Shown: piece after piece, positions 45,914 to 57,186 of the stretch
Layout of the letters: the number at the start of each line of letters is the position of its first letter
Numbering within the stretch: position 1 is the stretch's first letter
Source: Paludibaculum fermentans
GTDB taxonomy: Bacteria > Acidobacteriota > Terriglobia > Bryobacterales > Bryobacteraceae
Length of the DNA stretch: 64,000 bases
Reading direction: 5' to 3'
Assembly (NCBI RefSeq): GCF_015277775.1
Contig: NZ_CP063849.1
Coordinates: 5,657,501 to 5,721,500, forward strand
Notes under the pieces: generated by a model
The model's database searches: none
The model's input: the letters and a program-made list of their open reading frames with translations, nothing else
What the model was told of the DNA's origin: nothing
Position numbers and translations under genes: made by a program

Positions 45914-48900
45914 TTAGAACTCGTAACGCAGGGCGAACTGCATCACTCTGGCCTGGGTGGCCGTTGAGGTGAACTGGCCGAACGTTCCGGGACTCGACAG
46001 CGTCAGGGACAGTGACGAATCCGCAAAGTTCACGTTATTGAAAGCATTGAAGGCTTCGGCGCGGAACTGCACCGAGTGGCCTTCAAAGGGCAGATAGAAC
46101 GTCTTGCCCAGGGAGAGGTCGAAGTTGGTGAGCGGCGCCCCACGGACAATATTGCGGGTGCCGACGCGGCCAGGAAACTGCCCGTAGAAGCTGTTCGTGG
46201 CCGTGGTGCTGGCGAAGATGCTGGGGGCGCCGTTCTGGTTGTATTGCACGCCCGTGGACGGCATCGTGGCTCCAGGCTTCAGGATCGCGATCGAGCCATT
46301 CAGGTAGTTGGTGGGGTAGACGCCGCCCACCGAGATGCTCAGCGGCATAGCGGTCCGGTACCGGCTCAACATCGAAGCCTGCCATCCACCGATGAATTGG
46401 TTGACCCAGCCCGGCGTGTCGTGGAACAGCAGCTTGCCCTTGCCGAACGGGAGCTCGACCACCGTGTTCGCCGTGATGTTGTGGCGGATATCGAAGTCCG
46501 ACGAGGCGTAGGATTCCTTCGGATTGAAGGAGTTCTGGATCACCGCGCCGCCCGCGCCCGCTCCTGACTCGGCCGTCGACTGGATGTCGAAGGAGTGCGC
46601 CAGCGTGTAGTTGAAGTCAAAGCCCCAGCCCTTCGAAACCGGCCGCCGTACCACCAGGGTGCCGGCGTTGTAGCTGGAGTTGTTGGCATTCACCCAAACC
46701 CGCATACCCGCATTCTGCAGCGGGAAGAAGGTGTTGCAGCCCAGCACCGAGATACAGCTGCCGTCCGACTGCCGCTCGCGATCCATATCATTCAAAGCGT
46801 CCAGATCGCTGCCGGCGTAAGTGCCGTAGGTCGTGTAGAAGTAATTCGCCGTGGGGCTGCCCGCGAACTCATAGCCCGCGGCGCCGGGGAACATGTTCTC
46901 GAAGAACGGAACCTTTGGGATGATCCCGGGGTTGGCCTTCACTTGCGCCGGCGTAATGCCCTGTTCGTAATAGTTGCGCAACTGGCCCGCTGCCTGCGAC
47001 CAGGTCTGGCCGGACTTCGGATCCTTGAACTCAGTCAGCGGCTGGAAGAAGTCCTGCTGCAAAAGGCCCTTGCGGGACATGCGGCCGACGTAGCCCACTT
47101 CCACCGTGATGTGCGCCTTCGTCTCCCGCGCGTAGCTCAGGTTGAGCAGGAACGAGTACGGAGCCACGAGGTGCGAGGCCACACCCGTGTTCGAATTGAA
47201 CCCGCCCAGGATCGTCGGCGGCGTGTACGGGAAGCCGCTGTTGACCGGAGCCGAGGGCAGTGTCGGCAGGTTGCCACCCGTGTACCGCGCCGAGTCGCTG
47301 AAGTTGGTGTTGCGCGGCTGCGTGACCTGCGTCGCCAGACCCGGCGAACCGGACTGGTCGAAGTTCACTACCATGTCGCTGCCATACCGGTCATAGAGCA
47401 TCGCCGCGCCGCCGCGGATCACACTACCCTTGCCGAACAGGCGGCCCCAGAAACTGTCGCTCACCGGAGCATAGGCGAAGCCGAAGCGCGGAGCCCAGTT
47501 GTTGTTGTCCCGGCCAAACCAGCCGCGGCCATTGTTCACCGGCCCGCCCAGCGCATAGGTCAGGGACGCGTTGGGCATCGTGGCGCCCGAAACACCCGCC
47601 ATGGAAGCGCCAACGCGCTCAGCGAAATACTGCTCGAGATCGACAGTGGGTACCACCTGGACGCCGTTCTTCTCGTAAGGCACCTGGTAGCTGCCGTAGC
47701 GCAAGCCGTAGGTCAGCGTCAGGTCCTTGCGCACCTTCCACGAATCCTGGACGTAGAACTCATACTCCTTTGTGGCGAAGCTGCGCGAGATGGGATCGCC
47801 CACCGGAACCGCTTTGCCGTCACGCCCGAAGTTGTAGGTGACGCTGTACTGGTTCACCAGGCCCAGCAGCGCGCCCATGGCATTCGTCACCTGGGTGGCT
47901 TCGGAAAGGGCCAGCGAAGAGCTGCCATACTTCGTCCGGATGTAGCCGTTGATCGAATCCGTGATGTCGGAACCCAGGCCGCGCAGTGTGTTGCGGCTGA
48001 AGCTGTAGCTGGGGTACGACGTCGTGAACGAGTTGCGGTCGTTCTGGATGAAGCGGAAGTTGATGCCGTACTGTACCGTGTGGGTACCCTTCATCCAGGT
48101 GGTGTCATTGGCCAGGTTCTGCGTGGGGATGAAGCGGCCGAACCCGCGCGTGTAGTTCTGCAGTGTGGCCAGCGTGCCGAAGGTGATCGACGGACCCGGC
48201 GTACCCGACTGCGCAATACCCAGCCGCGTGTAGCCATAGCTCAGTACGTTCACAATCGTCGGCGAAATGACGGCGGTGTACCGCGCCGCGAGACCCTTCG
48301 AGTTGTCGAGGTTGCGTGCCGCGGCGTCCTGCCCGGGGAACTGGGCCAGCACCTGGTCACGTGAATTGTCCGCCAGCGTACCGCGCAGCATCAGCGTGTG
48401 CTTCGCGCTGCGGTCCAGGTTGAAGTCCATCTTGGAAACGAGCGCCCGGTCGTTCCGCGTCAGAGGAGCGTTGAACCGGAACAGCGAGAAGTTCAATCCG
48501 CGGTCGGCGCCGCCGGCCAGGTCGTTTCCAACCGGGTACTGCTTCATGATGTCGAGCATCGTCTGCGATGCGCCGAGACCCAGCGGATCGACACCCTTCA
48601 GTTCCTGCGGGTTCAACTCGCCAATCTGGCCGTTGTTCATGCGGAACCGCACGGTGCCGGCCTTCATCGTCTCTGTGGGCACTGCACGGCTCTGGGCCGT
48701 GGCCGACCGGTCTTTCCGCTCTTCCCAGTTGAAGAAGAAGAACGCGCGGTCCTTAATGATCTTGCCGCCGAAGGACGCGCCATAAAGATTGCGGATGAGG
48801 TTCTCACGAGGGATGCCGGCGCGATTGCTGAACCAGTCGTTAGCTGCCGTCTTCACATTGCGGTGAAACTCATACAGCGACCCGTGGTACTGGTTCGATC

Positions 48901-49594
48901 CACTCTTCGTCACCAGCGCCACCTGGCCGCCGGCGGAGCGGCCCTGGTCGGCGCCCTGTCCAGCAACCGTGACACGAAACTCCTGCACGGAATCCAGCGG
49001 CACCGGCAGCGCCGCGAAGAAGCCGCGATCATCGTTCGAAGTGCCGGCGCTTTGGTTGTCGTTGACGTCGACCCCATCGAGAGTGACGTTGTTCTGGTCG
49101 CGCTTGGCGCCCATCACGTTGCCCTGCGAAGTAACGCCAGGCTGCAGGCTCAGCAGTTCCACAACGTTTCTTGTTTGCAGCGGCAACTGCCGGATCTGCG
49201 TTTGCGTAAACGGGCTGCCGACCGTCGCGTTCTGCGTGTTCACCGATGCCGCATCTGCTTCGACACTCACCGTCTCGGTAACGAGACCCAACTCCATCTT
49301 GATATTCAGCGTGAGCGGGACGTTGATTTGCAGCTGTACCTGCTGCAGTTGTGTGCGAAAGCCGGGTGCCTGCGCCTCCACACGGTAGTTGCCGGGCGGT
49401 AGTTGCACAAAGGAATAAGTGCCTGAGTCGGTCGTCACCGTCTTGCGTGCGGCGGACGTTTCTGTGTTGGTGATATTGACGACGGCGTTGGGAACGGTGG
49501 CCCCTTGAGAATCACTGACAGTCCCCTGAACTGAGCTGGTTTGAGCGGCCAATGGCAGAAGCATGGCCGCGAGTAAGAGCAGCAATCGATACAC
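45914..49594 (-). CDS. TonB-dependent receptor with carboxypeptidase-regulatory-like domain (Oar-like)
   Basis: A 1226-residue outer membrane protein of the same type as the one at 27130-30714. A signal peptide (about 1-19, ending LAAQ) precedes the Ig-like CarboxypepD_reg domain (VQGTVSDSQGATVPNAVV). A plug domain follows, with VDVNDNQSAGT and AALPVPLDSVQEFRV, and a long barrel ends in YEF. Start is a GTG after GGGGAC. It stands alone with its own terminator and a promoter region shared with the divergent guanidine operon (287 bases). The substrate is unknown; proximity to the guanidine genes does not by itself show a link. Confidence 0.9.
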   Translation of the reverse strand: MYRLLLLLAAMLLPLAAQTSSVQGTVSDSQGATVPNAVVNITNTETSAARKTVTTDSGTYSFVQLPPGNYRVEAQAPGFRTQLQQVQLQINVPLTLNIKMELGLVTETVSVEADAASVNTQNATVGSPFTQTQIRQLPLQTRNVVELLSLQPGVTSQGNVMGAKRDQNNVTLDGVDVNDNQSAGTSNDDRGFFAALPVPLDSVQEFRVTVAGQGADQGRSAGGQVALVTKSGSNQYHGSLYEFHRNVKTAANDWFSNRAGIPRENLIRNLYGASFGGKIIKDRAFFFFNWEERKDRSATAQSRAVPTETMKAGTVRFRMNNGQIGELNPQELKGVDPLGLGASQTMLDIMKQYPVGNDLAGGADRGLNFSLFRFNAPLTRNDRALVSKMDFNLDRSAKHTLMLRGTLADNSRDQVLAQFPGQDAAARNLDNSKGLAARYTAVISPTIVNVLSYGYTRLGIAQSGTPGPSITFGTLATLQNYTRGFGRFIPTQNLANDTTWMKGTHTVQYGINFRFIQNDRNSFTTSYPSYSFSRNTLRGLGSDITDSINGYIRTKYGSSSLALSEATQVTNAMGALLGLVNQYSVTYNFGRDGKAVPVGDPISRSFATKEYEFYVQDSWKVRKDLTLTYGLRYGSYQVPYEKNGVQVVPTVDLEQYFAERVGASMAGVSGATMPNASLTYALGGPVNNGRGWFGRDNNNWAPRFGFAYAPVSDSFWGRLFGKGSVIRGGAAMLYDRYGSDMVVNFDQSGSPGLATQVTQPRNTNFSDSARYTGGNLPTLPSAPVNSGFPYTPPTILGGFNSNTGVASHLVAPYSFLLNLSYARETKAHITVEVGYVGRMSRKGLLQQDFFQPLTEFKDPKSGQTWSQAAGQLRNYYEQGITPAQVKANPGIIPKVPFFENMFPGAAGYEFAGSPTANYFYTTYGTYAGSDLDALNDMDRERQSDGSCISVLGCNTFFPLQNAGMRVWVNANNSSYNAGTLVVRRPVSKGWGFDFNYTLAHSFDIQSTAESGAGAGGAVIQNSFNPKESYASSDFDIRHNITANTVVELPFGKGKLLFHDTPGWVNQFIGGWQASMLSRYRTAMPLSISVGGVYPTNYLNGSIAILKPGATMPSTGVQYNQNGAPSIFASTTATNSFYGQFPGRVGTRNIVRGAPLTNFDLSLGKTFYLPFEGHSVQFRAEAFNAFNNVNFADSSLSLTLSSPGTFGQFTSTATQARVMQFALRYEF

Positions 49595-49881
49595 GTGTAC
49601 GTCCCCTATTTTTGATTCGAACGGAGTTGGCTTGGGCCCTTGACGGGAACACTTGGCTCTACAGGGAGAACACGAGCGGGGTATTTAGCTGGACGCCTTT
49701 GATGGACGAGTTGAATGACCCAGTTTCACAAAAGTTTGAGGTACTCGCGTTACAAAGTCAACAGGAAATGCGCTAGACTGAATCCACTTACCTGCAACGT
49801 CTGCGGGCACCCCCCGTCATCGGCCACTGGGCTCTGTCGTCTACGATCTCCAAAATCCAACATCGTAAGGACACCTCTGCC

Positions 49882-51318
49882 ATGTCGGTCATGTTCTGGC
49901 CGGTCGTGATATTCATGGCCATTTCTCTGTGCATTGGGCTGTATACGTACACTCAGGTGCAAGGATCCAGCAAGCGTTATACGGTGTGCGGCAAATCGAT
50001 GCCGTTTATCGTAGTAGGGACAGCGCTGGCCGCTCAGGCAATCGATGGCAACGCCACGCTGGGCAATGTCGCGCTGGCCTACTCCGGCAGCCTTTGGGCG
50101 GGGGCGGCAATCCCATTAGGCTTGGCTCTAAGCCTCTTCCTCGTGGGACGATTCCTGGCCGCGCCGCTCAACCAACTGGATCTCCTCACACTGCCCGAGT
50201 TCTTCTATCGCCGCTACTCCAAGCACGCTGAGTTGCTCGCCTCCATGCTCACGATCATCTGCTTTATCGTGCTGGTGGCCGGAAACCTGAGCGCCGTGGC
50301 GTGGATTCTTTCGGTGGTGAGCGGATGGGGCTATGGTGTTTGCCTGCTCATCGCCACTAGCGTGATCTTTCTCTACACCATCGCCGGCGGACTTTACGCC
50401 GCAATCTGGACCGATTTTTTCCAAATTCACGTGGCTATTATTGGCTTTGTGCTCGCCGCGGGTTACGTCCTCTGGACACAGGACTGGTCCGCGATCATGG
50501 CACGGGTCCCGGCGGCGACCACCAGCCTGACCGCGTTGACCACCGTGAAGGATGGCGGCCTGGCTAACTGGGCCACCATCATCTCGCTCGCCTTCGGCAA
50601 CGCCATGGCTCTCGACTTCATGGAGCGCGTCTTCTCCGCTCGTACACCGGCAACCGCGCGTCGCGGATGCTACTACGCCGGCGGCTGGACCCTCGTGATC
50701 GGGCTGTGCTGCACGGTGTTGAGCCTGGCTGCCGTGGCCACCCTGGGCAAAGTGAGCGATCCCCGCATGGTGCTGCCCATGTTTGCCTCGGGTTACCTGC
50801 CCCTGGTCATCGGCATCATGGTCTTCGTCGGAGTTCTCGGCGCGTCGATGTCCACCGCGAATGGCGCGATGCTCGTCATCTCCGTGGTCGCCGCCAGAAA
50901 CCTTTATCAGCGCTGGAGCCAACGGCGCCTCGACGACGAGTTCATGCTCTTCCTATCCCGTGCCCTGGCCCTGCCTACGGCCGTGGCCGCCGCCTGGATC
51001 GCCTATGTTCGTCCGGAACCCGGCATGCTGCTCGTCATCGCGTTCGACATCGTCTTCGCCGGCTGCGTGATCCCCTTGTTCTTCGGCGTCTACTGGAGCA
51101 AAGCCAACTCCAATGGTGCAATCGCCAGCATCCTCTCAGGCACTCTGGCCCGCGCCATCTGCCACTTCGCGATGCCGCCCCAGCTCGCAGGCCTCGACAC
51201 CCTGCTGCCGCCGGTCATCAGCCTGGTCGTGTTTATGACGGTCTGCCTGGCTACACAAGGAGCCCCAGCAACGGCTCGGGTGCTCGATGAATCGTTCGGT
51301 GAGGCCCTGGAGGGGTAA
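49882..51318 (+). CDS. Sodium:solute symporter family transporter
   Basis: A 478-residue inner-membrane protein of the SSS family with about 13 hydrophobic segments. The first lies at about 5-25, followed by the family region KSMPFIVVGTALAAQAIDGN. The sodium-site region TLPEFFYRRYS is present. It would import a small solute with sodium. The downstream genes encode a guanidine/urea carboxylase pathway, so guanidine, urea or a related cation is the likely substrate. Its TAA stop overlaps the ATG of the next gene by one base. I saw no guanidine riboswitch-like structure in the 287-base leader. The promoter, if it is here, is weakly conserved (TTACAA and TAGACT 18 bases apart near 49750). Confidence 0.85.
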   Translation: MSVMFWPVVIFMAISLCIGLYTYTQVQGSSKRYTVCGKSMPFIVVGTALAAQAIDGNATLGNVALAYSGSLWAGAAIPLGLALSLFLVGRFLAAPLNQLDLLTLPEFFYRRYSKHAELLASMLTIICFIVLVAGNLSAVAWILSVVSGWGYGVCLLIATSVIFLYTIAGGLYAAIWTDFFQIHVAIIGFVLAAGYVLWTQDWSAIMARVPAATTSLTALTTVKDGGLANWATIISLAFGNAMALDFMERVFSARTPATARRGCYYAGGWTLVIGLCCTVLSLAAVATLGKVSDPRMVLPMFASGYLPLVIGIMVFVGVLGASMSTANGAMLVISVVAARNLYQRWSQRRLDDEFMLFLSRALALPTAVAAAWIAYVRPEPGMLLVIAFDIVFAGCVIPLFFGVYWSKANSNGAIASILSGTLARAICHFAMPPQLAGLDTLLPPVISLVVFMTVCLATQGAPATARVLDESFGEALEG

Positions 51319-52319
51319 TGAAGCTCGCGAGTCTTTTTCTGGCCTGTGGTCTGCTCATGGGCCAATCTGCGCCGCCCGAAGCCGCCCCTAAAAAGAGGCC
51401 CTCTCGTCCGGCCCGGCCAGGCATCAAAGAGGTCCAGAAACCGATGACGGAGGTCGCGCCGCAGGCCGTATTCCCGGTTCCCGGCGTGCCCGACTGGACC
51501 ACCGCTTCACCCGATGGGATCTGGGTCTCCAACAAACCCAAGAACTCCATCTCCAAGCTGAATGCGAAGACCAATGCCGTCGAGGGCACCGTCGAAGTGG
51601 GCCAGAAACCATGCAGCGGCATCGCTTATGGCTTCAAGAGCGTATGGGCTCCCAACTGCGGCGACAAGACGGTCTCCCGGGTCGACGACAAAACCCTGAA
51701 AGTCGTGGCAACGATTCCCGTCGGCCCCGCCGATAGCGAGGGCGGCATCGCCTGCTCAAAGGAAGCCGTCTGGATGCCCACCGGCGAAAAAGGGGATACG
51801 GTCGCCCGCATCGATCCCAAGAAGAATGCCGTAACCGCCAGGGTCAGCGTACCGGAAGGCTCCTACACAGCCGACTTCGGAGAGGGCGCTGTCTGGGTCA
51901 CCTCCACCAAAGGCAACCTCGTTTCCCGCATCGACCCGAAGACCAACAAGGTCACCGATTCCATTCCCGTCGGCCCCGCGCCCCGCTTTCTCACGGTGGG
52001 CGAAGGCTTCGTCTGGACCCTGAATCAGGGCGACGGCACCGTCTCCAAGATCGACCCCAAGACCCGCAAGACCGTCGCCACCATTCCCGTCGGCATCCCC
52101 GGCGGCGGTGGTGAGATCTCAGCCGGTGGCGGAGCCGTCTGGGTAACCGTCTTCCAGATCCCCATCTCCCGCATCGATCCCGTAACCAACAAAGTATCGA
52201 GCCAGTATGCAGGCGCGGGCGGCGATGCCATTCTCTTCGCCCACGGCTCCGTGTGGCTCTCCAATCTGCGCGAGCAGAACATCTGGCGGCTGGAACTTTC
52301 GAAGATCGGAGGCAAGTGA
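51318..52319 (+). CDS. Secreted YVTN-type beta-propeller protein
   Basis: A 333-residue exported protein (signal about 1-16). From about residue 55 it consists of repeats such as GIWVSNKPKNSISKLNAKTN, GAVWVTSTKGNLVSRIDPKTN and FVWTLNQGDGTVSKIDPKTR. These form a seven-bladed propeller of the YVTN/virginiamycin-B-lyase-like type. No catalytic motif is obvious. It starts one base into the stop codon of the SSS transporter and precedes the DUF1989 genes, so it belongs to this operon. A role in binding a substrate in the periplasm is one option. I do not know of it as a standard member of guanidine clusters. Confidence 0.75.
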   Translation: MKLASLFLACGLLMGQSAPPEAAPKKRPSRPARPGIKEVQKPMTEVAPQAVFPVPGVPDWTTASPDGIWVSNKPKNSISKLNAKTNAVEGTVEVGQKPCSGIAYGFKSVWAPNCGDKTVSRVDDKTLKVVATIPVGPADSEGGIACSKEAVWMPTGEKGDTVARIDPKKNAVTARVSVPEGSYTADFGEGAVWVTSTKGNLVSRIDPKTNKVTDSIPVGPAPRFLTVGEGFVWTLNQGDGTVSKIDPKTRKTVATIPVGIPGGGGEISAGGGAVWVTVFQIPISRIDPVTNKVSSQYAGAGGDAILFAHGSVWLSNLREQNIWRLELSKIGGK

Positions 52320-52355
52320 CAGCAATCCTGGTGGTTGTGTAGTCGAATAGGATTC

Positions 52356-53084
52356 ATGATGCAATCGATTCTCTGGGAAGAGGAGTTGCGCGGCGGGCAG
52401 ACCTGGTCGTACGTCCTGAAACGCGGCACCGCTTTACGATTGACCGATGTGGACGGCGGCGCCAACGTCAGCGCACTGTTCTACAACGCGGACTTTCCGG
52501 AAGAGCGCTACAACATGCCCGATACGCTGAAGGCCCAGCATATCGCGCGGCTCACTGAAGGCTTCGTCCTCTACTCCGACATGGGCCACATCCTGTGCTC
52601 CATCACCTCGGACAGCGTGGGCTGGCACGATCCCATCGGCGGCACGCTCAACGCCGCCATCGTCCACGCCAAGTACGGCGACAAAGACTATCAGCGCCAC
52701 CGCAACGAATGGACACAGAGCAGCCGCGAAAGCCTGCTGCTCGAACTCGCGAAATACTCACTCGGACCGCGCGACCTCACACCCACCGTGAACTTCTTCA
52801 GCAAAGTGCAGGTTGACGCCGACGGCTCCATGCACTACGTACCGGGCAATTCCAAGCCCGGCTCGCAAGTGGAACTGCGCGCCGAGATGAACGTTCTCGT
52901 GCTGCTCTCCGCCAATCATCACCCCATGGAACCAGGCGCCGTCTACGCGCCGAAGTCCATTCACCTCGCAGTGGGCCAGGCCGCGCCCGTAGCCGCCGAT
53001 GATGCGTGCCGCGTATCCCGGCCAGAGAACGGCCGCGGCTTCACTCTCACCGAACGCTACTTTGGCAGTGAGGCACGCGCATGA
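52356..53084 (+). CDS. DUF1989 protein, urea carboxylase-associated protein 2 (carboxyguanidine deiminase subunit)
   Basis: A 242-residue protein of the urea carboxylase-associated family. It and its partner are now known to form carboxyguanidine deiminase, which turns carboxyguanidine into allophanate. Family segments are [21 protein letters not shown] near the N-terminus and [14 protein letters not shown] (85-97). Compared with its neighbour it keeps the His (91) but has Val88 and Leu98 where the partner has cysteines. It therefore lacks a full metal or nucleophile site and is likely the non-catalytic subunit. I start at ATG 52356, giving the usual [11 protein letters not shown]; an upstream TTG is possible. 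ATGA overlap with the next gene. Confidence 0.88.
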   Translation: MMQSILWEEELRGGQTWSYVLKRGTALRLTDVDGGANVSALFYNADFPEERYNMPDTLKAQHIARLTEGFVLYSDMGHILCSITSDSVGWHDPIGGTLNAAIVHAKYGDKDYQRHRNEWTQSSRESLLLELAKYSLGPRDLTPTVNFFSKVQVDADGSMHYVPGNSKPGSQVELRAEMNVLVLLSANHHPMEPGAVYAPKSIHLAVGQAAPVAADDACRVSRPENGRGFTLTERYFGSEARA

Positions 53085-53740
53085 GCCTCATCGAAAGCAC
53101 ACTCCAGCCCGTCGACGCCATCCTCGACGTGACCATCCCTGCCGGCGACGGCTGGATCCATGAAGTGAAGAAGGGCCAGACCTTCCGCATCGTCGACCTG
53201 GAAGGCAATCAGGCCGTCGACACCTTCTTCTTCGACGCCCACGACTACACCGACCGCTACTCCGCCGTCGACACCATCTGCGCCCAGGGCAATATCTACC
53301 TCAGCACCGGCACCCGCCTGCTCACTCAGAACGGGCACGCGCTGATGACCATCACCGCCGACACCTGCGGCCGCCACGATACACTCGGCGGCGCGTGTTC
53401 GCAGGAGTCGAACATGGTCCGCTACGACATAGGCAAACGCTACATGCATGCCTGCCGGCAGACGTTCCTCAAGCAGATCCTCAAATGGAAGCCCGACCTG
53501 AACGGCCGCATCCTGGAGAAGCGCGACATCGGCCACAACGTGAACTTCTTCATGAACGTGCCGGTCACGCCCGAAGGCCGCCTCACGTTTGAAGACGGCA
53601 TCTCCTACCCGGGCAAGTACGTCGAAATGCACGCCGACCGCGACACCCTCGTCGTCATCTCCAACTGCCCGCAACTCAACAATCCATGCAACGCGTACAA
53701 TCCCACACCGGCACGCGTTCTCATCTGGGAGGCAGAGTAG
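53081..53740 (+). CDS. DUF1989 protein, urea carboxylase-associated protein 1 (carboxyguanidine deiminase subunit)
   Basis: A 219-residue DUF1989 protein, the second subunit of the deiminase. The conserved site [16 protein letters not shown] (92-107) supplies Cys96, His99 and Cys106, which look like a zinc or catalytic site, so this is the likely active subunit. [10 protein letters not shown]-type and [17 protein letters not shown] segments are typical of the family. It begins four bases inside the upstream gene (ATGA) and ends five bases before the carboxylase GTG. The tight packing supports stoichiometric production of both subunits with the carboxylase. Confidence 0.9.
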   Translation: MSLIESTLQPVDAILDVTIPAGDGWIHEVKKGQTFRIVDLEGNQAVDTFFFDAHDYTDRYSAVDTICAQGNIYLSTGTRLLTQNGHALMTITADTCGRHDTLGGACSQESNMVRYDIGKRYMHACRQTFLKQILKWKPDLNGRILEKRDIGHNVNFFMNVPVTPEGRLTFEDGISYPGKYVEMHADRDTLVVISNCPQLNNPCNAYNPTPARVLIWEAE

Positions 53741-53745
53741 AGCCG

Positions 53746-56700
53746 GTGATCCGGAAAGTTCTGATTGCCAATCGTGGCGCCATCGCGTGCCGCATCATCC
53801 GAACCCTGCGCCGCATGGGCATCGCCTCGGTCGCCGTCTATTCGGAAGCAGACAAGCACTCGCTGCACGTCCACCAGGCCGACGAGGCAGTCCTGATCGG
53901 CCCTCCGCCGCCGCAGCAAAGCTACCTCGATGTCGACGCCGTCCTCGACGCAGCGCGCCGCACCGGAGCCGAAGCCATCCATCCCGGCTACGGCTTCCTG
54001 AGTGAGAACGCCTCCTTCGCCGAAGCCTGCGCCGCCGCCGGCATCATCTTCATCGGACCCACGCCGCGGCAGATGGTCGAGTTCGGCCTGAAACACCGCG
54101 CCCGGGAACTGGCGCAGGCCTGCGGAGTGCCTCTCCTCCCCGGCACGCCCCTCATCACGGAAGCCAAAGCGGCAGCCGAAGTCGGCTTCCCCCTGATGCT
54201 CAAATCCACCGCCGGTGGTGGCGGCATCGGGATGCGTCTCTGCCACACCGAGGCCGAACTCGAAGACGCCTTCGCGGCCATCGAACGCCTCAGCCGCGCA
54301 AACTTCAAGGACTCCGGCATCTACGCCGAGCGCTTCGTCGAACACGCCCGCCACATCGAGGTCCAGATCTTCGGCGACGGCCAAGGCCGCGTCGTCGCCC
54401 TCGGGGAACGCGACTGTTCCGCCCAGCGCCGCAATCAGAAGGTCATCGAGGAGACGCCCGCGCCCGGCCTCACCGCTGCGGTCCGCAAAGCCCTCTTCGA
54501 CTCCGCCATCCGCCTGGGCAAGGAGGTCTCCTACCAGTCCGCCGGCACGGTCGAATTTATCTACGACAGCGATCGCGGTGAGTTCTACTTCCTCGAAGTG
54601 AATACCCGCCTGCAGGTGGAGCACGGCGTCACCGAGGAAGTCACCGGAACCGATCTCGTCGAATGGATGGTCCGCCTCGCCGGAGGCGAGGATCCCATCC
54701 GCGAAGTCACGCCCCAAGGCGCCTCCATCCAGGTGCGCGTCTACGCTGAATCGCCCCTCAAGAACTTCCAACCCAGTGCGGGCCTGCTTACCGACGTCCA
54801 GTTCCCCTCCGATGCCCGTGTCGAAACCTGGGTTGAAACCGGCACCGACATTCCGCCCTATTACGACCCGCTCGTCGCCAAGATCATCACTCATGGCGCA
54901 GACCGCGCCGAAGCCCTCCAGCGCATGCGGGCGGCCTTGTCATCAACCAGCCTGGCGGGCATCGAGACCAACGTCGACTACCTGCGGGCCATCTGCGCGG
55001 AGCCCCGCTTTCAGGCCGGCGGCTTCCCCACGAAATTCCTGGGCGAGTTCCACTACGCCCCCCGCCTGACGGAAGTCATCGATGGCGGCACGCAGACCAG
55101 TGTCCAGGACTACCCAGGCCGCCTCGGCTATTGGGCCATCGGCGTCCCGCCCTCCGGCCCCATGGACTGGAAGTCGTTTACAGAAGCGAATGAACTCGTG
55201 GGCAACAAAGCCTCGGCGGCAGCGTTGGAGTGCACCCTCATAGGCCCCACGCTGAAGTTCCACAGCAGCGCCGTCATCGCACTCACCGGCGCGGACATGG
55301 AGGCCACGCTCGACGGCGCGCCCGTGCCGCGCTGGCAGCCCGTGGAAGTGCGCGCCGGATCAATACTCGAAATGGGCGCCGTCAGCGGACCCGGAGCGCG
55401 CGCCTACCTCGCCATGCGCGGCGGCATTGACGTCCGCGAGTATCTCGGCAGCCGCAGCACCTTCATCCTTGGCCGCTTCGGTGGCCCTGCCGGTCGTGTC
55501 CTCCGCACGGGCGATCTTCTCCACTACGGCACGGCCGTCGCCGCTGAGCCGCAGCCGGCCAGGCCCGTTCCCCAGTTCGATCACCACTGGAAGATCGGTG
55601 TCACCTACGGCCCGCACGGAGCGCCCGACTTCTTCACCGATCGCGACATCGACCGCTTCTTCGAAACCGATTGGAAGGTCCACTACAACTCCGACCGCAC
55701 TGGCGTCCGCCTCATCGGCCCCAAGCCCGAATGGGCCCGCCCCGACGGCGGCGAAGCGGGTCTGCACCCGTCCAACATCCACGACAACGCCTACGCCGTG
55801 GGCACCGTCGACTTCACCGGCGACATGCCCATCATCCTGGGACCCGACGGCCCCAGTTGCGGCGGGTTCGTTTGCCCGGCCACCATCGTCCACGACGAAT
55901 TGTGGAAGATCGGCCAGCTCAAGGCCGGGGACACGGTCCACTTCCAGCGCGTCAACGCGGAGCCCGCCATCCTGCAACAAGCCCCCGGAGTGGTGGTCCG
56001 AGCCGATGGCGATCGCAACCTCCTCGTCGAATTCGGCGAAGCCCATCTCGACTTCGGTCTCCGCCTGAAAGCACAGGCCATGGCCGATTGGATCCGCCAA
56101 CAGAGCCTCAACGGAGTAGTCGATCTCACCCCCGGCATCCGCTCGCTGCAGATCCACTACGACACAGCCCGCATCCGCCGCGAGGAGATCCTCGAAGCGG
56201 TCAGCGCTTCGGCTGCCTCGGCCCAGAACGTGGAAGAGGTGCCCTCGCGCACGGTCTATCTGCCTCTCTCCTGGGACGATCCAGCCACTCGCCTGGCCAT
56301 CGAGAAGTACATGCGCTCCGTCCGGCCCGACGCCCCCTGGTGCCCCTGGAACATCGAGTTCATCCGCCGTATCAATGGCCTCGGCTCCGTCGACGACGTG
56401 CACCGCATCGTCTTCGACGCCAGCTACCTGACGCTCGCCCTGGGCGACGTCTATCTCGGCGCCCCCGTCGCGACACCCATCGATCCGCGCCACCGCCTGG
56501 TGACCACCAAGTACAATCCGGCGCGCACCTGGACGCCGGAGAACGCCGTCGGCATCGGCGGCGCCTACCTCTGCGTCTACGGCATGGAAGGCCCCGGCGG
56601 CTATCAGTTCGTCGGCCGCACCATCCAGATGTGGAACACCTGGCGCACCACTGATTCCTTCACCCAGGGCAAGCCATGGCTGTTGGACTTCTTCGACCAG

Positions 56701-57186
56701 ATCCGCTTCTACCCCGTCAGCGCCAAGGAACTCCTGGAGATGCGCGAAGGCTTCCCGCACGGCGAATACACCGTGCGCACCGAGCCCGGCGTCTTCAACC
56801 TCGCGCAGTACCAGTCCTTCATGCAGTCCATTGCCGGAGAAGCCGCAGCCTTCAAGGCGACGCAGCAGGAAGCCTTCCACGCGGAGCGCGAACGCTGGGC
56901 CGCCGCCGGCCTGGCGGAACACATCGAAGAACCTGTGCCCGTCGCGCCGCCCGAAGAGAGCGTGCCGGAAGGCTGCCGCTCCATCCGCTCCCCCATCACG
57001 GCCAGCGTCTGGAAGATCCAGGCGGAACCTGGACAGAAACTCAAAGCAGGCGACCCGCTCGTCGTACTGGAAGCAATGAAAATGGAAGTGGCTGTACCCG
57101 CCCCCGCAGCCTGCGAGGTCGTCGAAATCCGCTGCGCACCAGGAGCCATCGTCCACCCGGGCCAGGCCCTCATGGTGGTGCGATGA
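53746..57186 (+). CDS. Biotin-dependent urea/guanidine carboxylase
   Basis: A 1146-residue enzyme with all domains in order. The biotin carboxylase part (1-440) has [13 protein letters not shown] and an ATP-grasp with [11 protein letters not shown]. The KipA-like (AHS2) part of the carboxyltransferase (about 440-750) has VPPSGPMDW and the KipI-like (AHS1) part (about 830-1010) has GYQFVGRT. The biotinyl domain carries Lys1112 in EAMKME. It carboxylates the nitrogen of guanidine or urea. With two DUF1989 genes beside it, guanidine is the more likely substrate, via carboxyguanidine and allophanate. It starts at GTG 53746 behind GGGAGG (about 12 bases). Its stop overlaps the allophanate hydrolase ATG (ATGA). 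A longer frame to 53686 exists. Confidence 0.92.
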   Translation: MIRKVLIANRGAIACRIIRTLRRMGIASVAVYSEADKHSLHVHQADEAVLIGPPPPQQSYLDVDAVLDAARRTGAEAIHPGYGFLSENASFAEACAAAGIIFIGPTPRQMVEFGLKHRARELAQACGVPLLPGTPLITEAKAAAEVGFPLMLKSTAGGGGIGMRLCHTEAELEDAFAAIERLSRANFKDSGIYAERFVEHARHIEVQIFGDGQGRVVALGERDCSAQRRNQKVIEETPAPGLTAAVRKALFDSAIRLGKEVSYQSAGTVEFIYDSDRGEFYFLEVNTRLQVEHGVTEEVTGTDLVEWMVRLAGGEDPIREVTPQGASIQVRVYAESPLKNFQPSAGLLTDVQFPSDARVETWVETGTDIPPYYDPLVAKIITHGADRAEALQRMRAALSSTSLAGIETNVDYLRAICAEPRFQAGGFPTKFLGEFHYAPRLTEVIDGGTQTSVQDYPGRLGYWAIGVPPSGPMDWKSFTEANELVGNKASAAALECTLIGPTLKFHSSAVIALTGADMEATLDGAPVPRWQPVEVRAGSILEMGAVSGPGARAYLAMRGGIDVREYLGSRSTFILGRFGGPAGRVLRTGDLLHYGTAVAAEPQPARPVPQFDHHWKIGVTYGPHGAPDFFTDRDIDRFFETDWKVHYNSDRTGVRLIGPKPEWARPDGGEAGLHPSNIHDNAYAVGTVDFTGDMPIILGPDGPSCGGFVCPATIVHDELWKIGQLKAGDTVHFQRVNAEPAILQQAPGVVVRADGDRNLLVEFGEAHLDFGLRLKAQAMADWIRQQSLNGVVDLTPGIRSLQIHYDTARIRREEILEAVSASAASAQNVEEVPSRTVYLPLSWDDPATRLAIEKYMRSVRPDAPWCPWNIEFIRRINGLGSVDDVHRIVFDASYLTLALGDVYLGAPVATPIDPRHRLVTTKYNPARTWTPENAVGIGGAYLCVYGMEGPGGYQFVGRTIQMWNTWRTTDSFTQGKPWLLDFFDQIRFYPVSAKELLEMREGFPHGEYTVRTEPGVFNLAQYQSFMQSIAGEAAAFKATQQEAFHAERERWAAAGLAEHIEEPVPVAPPEESVPEGCRSIRSPITASVWKIQAEPGQKLKAGDPLVVLEAMKMEVAVPAPAACEVVEIRCAPGAIVHPGQALMVVR

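Noticed and set aside
46595-48364. A 589-codon open frame opposite the second TonB receptor
   Set aside because: Antisense shadow of a clear receptor gene, rich in Arg and His with no domain pattern.
49595-49881. Possible guanidine riboswitch before the symporter gene
   Set aside because: None of the conserved guanidine-I, -II or -III core motifs could be found by eye in the leader.
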